DNA from: an uncultured Spirochaetaceae bacterium
Lineage (GTDB): Bacteria; Spirochaetota; Spirochaetia; Treponematales; Treponemataceae
DNA length: 6,048 nucleotides
Direction: 5' to 3'
Assembly (NCBI GenBank): GCA_902796985.1
Contig: CADBRC010000414.1
Location: forward strand, 1-6,048
The notes beneath the pieces are model-generated. The model did no database searches, had not been told where the DNA came from, and saw only the letters and a list, made by a program, of their open reading frames with translations. Positions 1 through 4,212 of this stretch are shown here, piece by piece (position 1 is the first letter of the stretch; each line of letters starts with the position of its first letter). A program made the position numbers and the translations under genes.

Positions 1-66
1 GTTCGGTGCTGGGCGGCACTGTGTTCGGTGTCGGGCGACACCACATCCGGTGCTGGGCGGCACCGC
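1..66 (+). repeat. Three tandem 22-bp hairpin-forming repeats
   Basis: Three adjacent units of exactly 22 bp lie at 1-22, 23-44 and 45-66. Each has a 6-bp stem around a GGGC loop: 5-10 with 15-20, 27-32 with 37-42, and 49-54 with 59-64. The units differ, but pairing is kept: C9-G16 in unit 1 becomes T31-A38 in unit 2, and the T10-G15 wobble becomes C32-G37. The wobble pairs form only in RNA read from the + strand; on the other strand they would be A-C mismatches. A decayed fourth copy with a 4-bp stem may sit at 90-105. The unit length is not a multiple of three, which argues against a protein repeat. The array may continue beyond the left edge. Its function is unknown; it could be a REP-like element or the 3' untranslated end of an upstream transcript. 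Confidence 0.6.
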
Positions 67-126
67 GCTACGCACCTGCTTGCGCGGCGGGTGCTCGGGA
101 CCACCGCGGAATCGCCATGCGCCATG

Positions 127-156
127 TTGCACAAGCCCCCCGAAAAATGCTATAAT
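127..156 (+). promoter_or_regulatory. ychJ promoter abutting the start codon
   Basis: An exact TATAAT -10 box lies at 151-156. A weak -35 candidate, TTGCAC, lies at 127-132 with an 18-nt spacer. Transcription would be expected to start near 162-164, one to three bases before the ATG at 165. No Shine-Dalgarno sequence is present between the -10 box and the ATG. The -10 box is a firm visual match; the -35 is poor. Confidence 0.65.
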
Positions 157-164
157 CTTGCCCT

Positions 165-674
165 ATGAGTGAAGAGAAAACAGATTTCTGCCCCTGTGGG
201 AGCGGGAAAAAATATTCGGAATGTTGTGAGCCGATCATAAAGGGAACGGCGAAGGCCCAGACTCCTGAGGCGCTGATGCGGGCGCGGTACACCGCCTACG
301 TCAAGCAGGAGATTGACTTCATCATCAACAGCTGCGAGAAGGGCGAAAAAATCGCCGAAATCGACCGCAAGGCGACCGAGGACTGGAGCCGCAACTCCAC
401 CTGGCACGGGCTTAAGATTCTCCACACGGAGAAGGGCGGCCCGGATGACACCGAGGGAATCGTCGAGTTCGAGTGCATCTACACGCAGAAGGGCATCCGC
501 GACGTGCACCACGAGATAAGCGGCTTCCGCAAGATTGACGGCGAGTGGCTCTACAGCGAGGGTGTCGTCCGCCCGACGACCGTCGTCCGCGAGGGCCGCA
601 AGATAGGCCGCAACGAACCCTGCCCCTGCGGTTCCGGCAAGAAATACAAGAACTGCTGCGGCAAGAACGCCTGA
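165..674 (+). CDS. ychJ: YchJ-family protein with two SEC-C zinc motifs
   Basis: This 169-residue protein has the YchJ (UPF0225) layout: a short cysteine motif at each end and an NTF2-like middle domain. The N-terminal SEC-C motif has C9, C11, C20 and C21 ([13 protein letters not shown]). The C-terminal one has C153, C155, C164 and C165 ([13 protein letters not shown]). Such CxC-x8-CC motifs bind zinc and resemble the SecB-binding tail of SecA. The stretch [10 protein letters not shown] near residue 37 matches the family's typical LMRSRY segment. E. coli YchJ is about 152 residues, so this copy is full length with a slightly longer start. The ATG at 165 is chosen because it places the first SEC-C motif near the N-terminus and follows the promoter directly. 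The biochemical role of YchJ is not settled; metal binding is the only part the sequence supports. The gene appears to be monocistronic and converges on uvrB. Confidence 0.92.
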   Translation: MSEEKTDFCPCGSGKKYSECCEPIIKGTAKAQTPEALMRARYTAYVKQEIDFIINSCEKGEKIAEIDRKATEDWSRNSTWHGLKILHTEKGGPDDTEGIVEFECIYTQKGIRDVHHEISGFRKIDGEWLYSEGVVRPTTVVREGRKIGRNEPCPCGSGKKYKNCCGKNA

Positions 675-701
675 CAGGCTGACTTGCACTTACTCTCCGC
701 T

Positions 702-764
702 CCTGTTCGGAATCCGGCTTGGGTAACACCGGCAGCTTCCCTGCCAGTGCAGTTTCCGAACAGG
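702..764. terminator. Long inverted repeat between convergent genes, possible two-way terminator
   Basis: An uninterrupted 11-bp inverted repeat has arms CCTGTTCGGAA at 702-712 and TTCCGAACAGG at 754-764. The 41-nt interior can fold further: GGCAG at 731-735 pairs with CTGCC at 741-745 around a 5-nt loop, and CCGG at 714-717 can pair with CCGG at 729-732. The whole element sits between the ychJ stop (672-674) and the uvrB stop (769-771), so a transcript from either side would fold it. There is no T-run after the stem on either strand, so it is not a classical intrinsic terminator. A role in termination or 3'-end protection is inferred from position. Confidence 0.45.
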
Positions 765-768
765 TCCA

Positions 769-2766
769 TTACTTCCCGTAGGTCTTTTCTATCTCCTGAA
801 TCTGGTCGCGGTAGACGGCAGCCTGCTCGTAGTCCATGCGGTCGGCGGCTTCCACCATCTCCTTCCTGAGGGCTTCGATGAACTTGCGGCGCTGGGCGGG
901 GACAAGGAGGTTTGTGGACTTTTTGAGGGCGGAAAGCTGGACCGCCGCGGTCGCCTCCGCATCCTCCTTCTCATGCTCCAGGATGTCCTCGACGGCTTTT
1001 TTTATCGTCTTGGGCGTGATGCCGTGCTCCTTGTTGTAGGCTTCCTGTATTTCGCGCCGCCGCCTGGTCTCGTCAATCGCCTCCTTCATTGCGTCGCTCA
1101 TGCGGTCGGCGTACATGACGACCCTGCCTTCCGAATTGCGAGCGGCACGGCCGATGATCTGGATGAGGGAGGTGGTGCTGCGGAGGAAGCCGATCTTGTC
1201 TGCGTCCAGTATCGCGATGAACGATACCTCCGGCAGGTCTATTCCCTCGCGGAGGAGGTTGATTCCAATCAGCACGTCTATCTCGCCGGCCCGCAGGGCC
1301 TTGAGAATCTCCACCCGCTCGAAGGTGTCTATCTCGCTGTGGATGTATTTGACCTTCATGTTCAGGCCGGAAAGGTAGTCGGTCAGGTCCTCGGCCATCT
1401 TCTTGGTCAGCGTCAGTATCAGTGACCGCTCCTTCTTTGCGATGCGCTCCTGCACTTCCCTGTAGATGTCCTGCATCTGCCCCTCGCTCGGGCGGACTTC
1501 GATGATCGGGTCCAAGAGACCGGTCGGGCGTATCAGCTGTTCGACGACCTGGGTGGACTGCTTGACCTCCTCGGGCCGGGGAGTCGCGGTGACGAAGATG
1601 ACCTGGTTCATCTTCCTGTTGAACTCGTCCACCTTGAGCGGCCGGTTGTCCAGCGCGGACGGCAGGCGGAAGCCGAAGTCAATCAGGTTCTGCTTGCGCC
1701 GCCTGTCGCCCTCGTACATCGCCCCGACCTGGGGAACGGTTACGTGGGCTTCGTCAATCAGGCAGAGGAAGTCGTCCGGGAAGTAGTGCAGCAGCGTGGC
1801 GGGCGGGTCCCCGCTCTTCCTGCCCGCAATGGGGGCGGAATAGTTCTCAATGCCCGAGCAGTAGCCCATCTCGCGCATCATCTCCACGTCATACGTCGTA
1901 CGGGTTTTTATCCGCTCCGCTTCCAGCAGCTTGCCCTGTCCCTGCAGCTCTTCGACGCGGGCGTTCATCTCTGCCAGTATGCGGTCGGTCGCGGCGAAGA
2001 GCATGTCCTTGGGGACGACGAAGTGCTTGGCCGGATACAGCTGCAGTTCGTCCAGCTCCTCGACGGTCTGGCCGGAAATCACGTCGAAGCGGCATATCTG
2101 CTCCACCTCGTCGAAGTCCAGCCTGATGCGGTAAGCCTGGTCGGTTTCCATGTACGAGGGAAACACGTCTATGGTATCGCCCTTGATTCGGAACTTGCCC
2201 CGCTCCAGAATCATGTCGTTCCGCTGATACTGGAGCGAGATCAGCTGCCTCGCGAAGGTCTGCGGGTTCAGCTCCTGCCCCTTCTCGATGTGGATCCGCA
2301 TCTCCTTGTACAGCTCAGGCATACCCAGACCGTATATGCAGGAGACCGTCGCAACGATGACGACATCGCGGCGTTCCATCAGGGCGTATGTCGCTGCAAG
2401 GCGGAGCTTGTCTATCTCCTCGTTTATCGAAGCGTCCTTCTCTATGTAGAGGTCGCGGGCGGGGACGTAAGCCTCCGGCTGGTAGTAGTAGTAGTAGGAG
2501 ACGAAGTATTCCACCGCGTTGTCCGGGAAGAAGGTCTTGAACTCCCGGTAGAGCTGGGCGGACAGGGTCTTGTTGTGGCTTATCACGAGGGTGGGCTTCT
2601 GCACCGCTTCGATTATCTTTGCCATCGTGAAGGTCTTGCCGCTGCCGGTCACCCCCTTGAGGGTCTGGTAGCGGTCGCCGCGGAGCACGCCGTCCGCGAG
2701 GGCCTGTATCGCCTCCGGCTGGTCTCCGGAAGGTTCGTATGGGGAAACGACATGGAACTTGCGCAT
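769..2766 (-). CDS. uvrB: Excinuclease ABC subunit B (UvrB)
   Basis: UvrB is the helicase-like damage-verifying subunit of UvrABC nucleotide excision repair; UvrA loads it onto DNA and it recruits UvrC. The 665-residue product matches the family's usual length (E. coli about 673). Visible motifs are Walker A GVTGSGKT at 38-45, the beta-hairpin region at about 90-115, motif II at 338-341, TATP at 393-396, DNRPL at 373-377, QIIGRAAR at 536-543, and a C-terminal UVR domain (UvrC-binding) at about 626-661. Two oddities: the invariant-looking YYDYY of the hairpin reads YYYYY (residues 91-95), and motif II reads DEAH instead of the usual DESH. The start at 2766 is preferred because MRKFHVVSPYEPSGDQPEAI aligns with family N-termini; an open frame runs on upstream to a TTG at 2928, but its extra 54 residues are low-complexity and cross the promoter. 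The gene appears to be transcribed alone. Confidence 0.98.
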   Translation of the reverse strand: MRKFHVVSPYEPSGDQPEAIQALADGVLRGDRYQTLKGVTGSGKTFTMAKIIEAVQKPTLVISHNKTLSAQLYREFKTFFPDNAVEYFVSYYYYYQPEAYVPARDLYIEKDASINEEIDKLRLAATYALMERRDVVIVATVSCIYGLGMPELYKEMRIHIEKGQELNPQTFARQLISLQYQRNDMILERGKFRIKGDTIDVFPSYMETDQAYRIRLDFDEVEQICRFDVISGQTVEELDELQLYPAKHFVVPKDMLFAATDRILAEMNARVEELQGQGKLLEAERIKTRTTYDVEMMREMGYCSGIENYSAPIAGRKSGDPPATLLHYFPDDFLCLIDEAHVTVPQVGAMYEGDRRRKQNLIDFGFRLPSALDNRPLKVDEFNRKMNQVIFVTATPRPEEVKQSTQVVEQLIRPTGLLDPIIEVRPSEGQMQDIYREVQERIAKKERSLILTLTKKMAEDLTDYLSGLNMKVKYIHSEIDTFERVEILKALRAGEIDVLIGINLLREGIDLPEVSFIAILDADKIGFLRSTTSLIQIIGRAARNSEGRVVMYADRMSDAMKEAIDETRRRREIQEAYNKEHGITPKTIKKAVEDILEHEKEDAEATAAVQLSALKKSTNLLVPAQRRKFIEALRKEMVEAADRMDYEQAAVYRDQIQEIEKTYGK

Positions 2767-2772
2767 AAAGCG

Positions 2773-2801
2773 ATTATAGCCCCTTTCCCGGGAAAATGAA
2801 A
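2773..2801 (-). promoter_or_regulatory. uvrB promoter with -10 six bases from the ATG
   Basis: An exact TATAAT (reading the minus strand) occupies 2773-2778, with only six bases before the ATG at 2766-2764. Initiation would be expected at or within a base of the start codon, giving a leaderless mRNA. No Shine-Dalgarno is possible in this space. The -35 is not clear: TTTCAT at 2796-2801 is the best-placed hexamer at a 17-nt spacer but a poor match. A weak -35 together with a palindrome in the spacer could mean that an activator or repressor is involved. Confidence 0.65.
2784..2795. promoter_or_regulatory. Perfect 12-bp palindrome in the uvrB promoter spacer
   Basis: TTTCCCGGGAAA is a perfect palindrome lying between the uvrB -10 box and the likely -35 position, roughly -18 to -29 from the predicted transcript start. 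An overlapping 8-bp inverted repeat, CCCCTTTC at 2780-2787 with GAAAGGGG at 2798-2805, surrounds the same site. The placement fits a repressor operator. It does not match the CTG-N10-CAG LexA box of proteobacteria or the GAAC-N4-GTTC type of Bacillus. The regulator is unknown. Confidence 0.4.
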
Positions 2802-2838
2802 GGGGGCGGAGGGCGTGTCGGGCGAGGGCGGGGGAGGG
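2802..2838 (+). other. G-tract cluster with G-quadruplex potential
   Basis: Within 37 bp the + strand carries five runs of three or more G: 2802-2806, 2811-2813, 2820-2822, 2826-2828 and 2830-2834, followed by a sixth at 2836-2838. The loops between them are 1 to 6 nt, which meets the usual quadruplex pattern. It lies between the two divergent promoters. GC-rich spacer sequence alone can produce such runs, so a role is only a possibility. Confidence 0.4.
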
Positions 2839-2874
2839 CGGTCTGCGGTCGCGTGCGGGCAGTGCTGCAGGCGG

Positions 2875-2887
2875 AGGCGGCCCGCCT
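2875..2887. promoter_or_regulatory. Palindrome touching the radical SAM gene -35 box
   Basis: AGGCGGcCCGCCT is a perfect palindrome with 6-bp arms and a single central base. Its last base overlaps the first base of the TTGCAA -35 candidate at 2887. A second inverted repeat, GCGGGC at 2855-2860 with GCCCGC at 2880-2885, overlaps it. The position suits an operator, but short GC palindromes arise easily in sequence this GC-rich. Confidence 0.3.
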
Positions 2888-2916
2888 TGCAAGCCGGTAT
2901 GATTTCGTCTTATAAT
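2887..2916 (+). promoter_or_regulatory. Promoter of the radical SAM gene
   Basis: TTGCAA at 2887-2892 and an exact TATAAT at 2911-2916 are separated by 18 nt. The expected transcript start is near 2922-2924, leaving a leader of about four to six bases before the ATG at 2928. The sequence between the -10 box and the ATG has no purine-rich Shine-Dalgarno. Confidence 0.68.
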
Positions 2917-2927
2917 ACGAGCTGACA

Positions 2928-4181
2928 ATGAGCCTTATAACGACCCTTACACGAGATTACCTGACGCGGAGCTTCAGGCCATTCACCTTTACGAATGACT
3001 ATGACGAGCGTCTGGACTACGAAAGCCTGCAGAACCTGGGCCTGTATGTCCACATACCTTTCTGCAGGAGCATCTGCTCTTTCTGCCCCTACTGCAAGGA
3101 GCTGTATTCCCGCGGGAAATGCGACGGCTACATCGACAGCCTGCTCGAAGAGATACGCCTGGTCACGCGGAATCAGACGCAGAAAAAGGAGGTGACGAGC
3201 CTGTATTTCGGCGGCGGTACCCCGGCCCTTGCCGCTGACCGCCTTGGAGAGATCATCGGGGAACTGCGGAAACACTTCGACATCACGGAGGGAATCGGCG
3301 TGGAGCTGCACCCCGACAACGTGACCCCGCAGGTCCTTTCGTCGCTCAAGGCCGCGGGGGTTACGAAGCTCAGCATTGGAATACAGTCATTTGACGAAAA
3401 GTTCCAGGCAGTACTGGGACGCAGTCGGGTGGATCCGGCGTCGCTCAAGTCTGCCCTCGGGCAGGTTCCCTTCGAGACCGTTTCGTTTGACTTCATCTTT
3501 GCCCTGCCGGGACAGACCTTCTCTGATTTAAAGGGCGACGTTGACATGGCCTTTGAGTGCGGGGCCAACCACATAGCGATGTATCCCTTCATCTCGTTCA
3601 CCTTCGCCAAGAGCGGCATTCCCGTGATGGCTAAGGGCGAGAAGCGGAAGTTGCTCGACGAGATCACCGGATACTGTTATGACAGGGGCTTCTCGCGCAA
3701 TTCCATCTGGACCTTCTCCAAAGTCCCGGAGGCCCGCTATTCCTCGATGACCCGCGATAACTTCCTGGGCTTCGGCTGTTCGGCCACGACGCTGCTGCGG
3801 GACAGCTTCAAGATAAACACTTTTTCCGTGGACGAATACATGGCGCGGGTAAAGGGCGGCCATCTTCCGACCGCGCTCACCATCCGCTTTACGGAGCGGC
3901 AGCGGATGCTCTACTATCTTTTCTGGACGGCGTACAGCACGCGCGTCGATCCGGCGCAGTTCGAACGCTTTTTCGGCATTCCGTTCAAAAAGGTCTACGG
4001 CCTTGAGGCGGCCCTCGCGAAGCTGTTTGGATTTGTCACGGAAAAGGAGGGGGTATACGAGATGACGCTCAAGGGCGCGTTCTACTACCACTATTACGAG
4101 AACTACTATACGCTGGCCTACATCGACAAGATGTGGAACCTCATGCGGACGACCCCTTTCCCCAGCGGGCTGAAGCTGTAG
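2928..4181 (+). CDS. HemW/HemN-like radical SAM protein, substrate unknown
   Basis: This 417-residue protein belongs to the radical SAM superfamily, in the coproporphyrinogen III oxidase-like (HemN/HemW) branch. The segment HIPFCRSICSFCPYC gives the CX3CX2C cluster motif with C46, C50 and C53 to bind a 4Fe-4S cluster and S-adenosylmethionine; C56 is the extra cysteine often seen in HemN/HemW. GGGTP at 95-99, GIQSFDEKFQAVLGR at 151-165 and ALPGQTFSDL at 192-201 are the other family landmarks. The C-terminal third (about 320-417) differs from standard HemW and has a tyrosine-rich stretch, seven Tyr in 386-398. This branch includes HemN oxidases, HemW haem chaperones, anaerobic haem-degrading methyltransferases and other methylases or cyclopropanases, and no neighbour here points to one of them. 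An automatic label of coproporphyrinogen oxidase would be unsafe. It is not NrdG, the activase for nrdD, which is much shorter and built differently. The ATG is chosen by its promoter spacing. Confidence 0.88.
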   Translation: MSLITTLTRDYLTRSFRPFTFTNDYDERLDYESLQNLGLYVHIPFCRSICSFCPYCKELYSRGKCDGYIDSLLEEIRLVTRNQTQKKEVTSLYFGGGTPALAADRLGEIIGELRKHFDITEGIGVELHPDNVTPQVLSSLKAAGVTKLSIGIQSFDEKFQAVLGRSRVDPASLKSALGQVPFETVSFDFIFALPGQTFSDLKGDVDMAFECGANHIAMYPFISFTFAKSGIPVMAKGEKRKLLDEITGYCYDRGFSRNSIWTFSKVPEARYSSMTRDNFLGFGCSATTLLRDSFKINTFSVDEYMARVKGGHLPTALTIRFTERQRMLYYLFWTAYSTRVDPAQFERFFGIPFKKVYGLEAALAKLFGFVTEKEGVYEMTLKGAFYYHYYENYYTLAYIDKMWNLMRTTPFPSGLKL

Positions 4182-4193
4182 GGTGGGGGAAGG
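4155..4193 (+). terminator. Weak hairpin at the radical SAM/nrdD tail-to-tail junction
   Basis: CCTTTCCCC at 4155-4163 can pair with GGGGGAAGG at 4185-4193 as a 9-bp stem with one U-G wobble, spanning the last codons and stop of the radical SAM gene. The wobble forms in the rightward transcript; the leftward nrdD transcript would have an A-C mismatch there. No U-run follows. It is a tentative terminator for the radical SAM gene only. Confidence 0.25.
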
Positions 4194-4212
4194 CGGCCGG
4201 GACAGAGGTCCA

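Noticed and set aside
1..66. CRISPR array
   Set aside because: The units abut with no spacers, and 22 bp is too short for a repeat-plus-spacer period.
1..168. 3' end of an upstream rightward gene
   Set aside because: The rightward frames stay open almost to the ychJ start, which is expected by chance in GC-rich DNA. None gives a recognisable protein tail, and the 22-bp repeats do not keep frame.
702..764. Integron attC site
   Set aside because: The arms run GTT...AAC on the outside-in orientation, opposite to the AAC...GTT layout of attC, and there is no integrase or cassette context.
1744..2799. 351-residue open frame antisense to uvrB
   Set aside because: It is a codon-bias shadow of a high-GC gene, overlaps the conserved uvrB frame completely and shows no recognisable domain.
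2815..2825. Copy of the left-edge hairpin unit in the uvrB/radical SAM gap
   Set aside because: It shares 11 bases (GTGTCGGGCGA) with unit 2 at 28-38 region, but the right arm of the stem is missing, so chance similarity in GC-rich sequence is more likely.
2767..2928. N-terminal extension of UvrB from a TTG start at 2928
   Set aside because: The added 54 residues are Arg/Pro-rich low-complexity, match no UvrB N-terminus, and run across the uvrB promoter. The ATG at 2766 fits the family.
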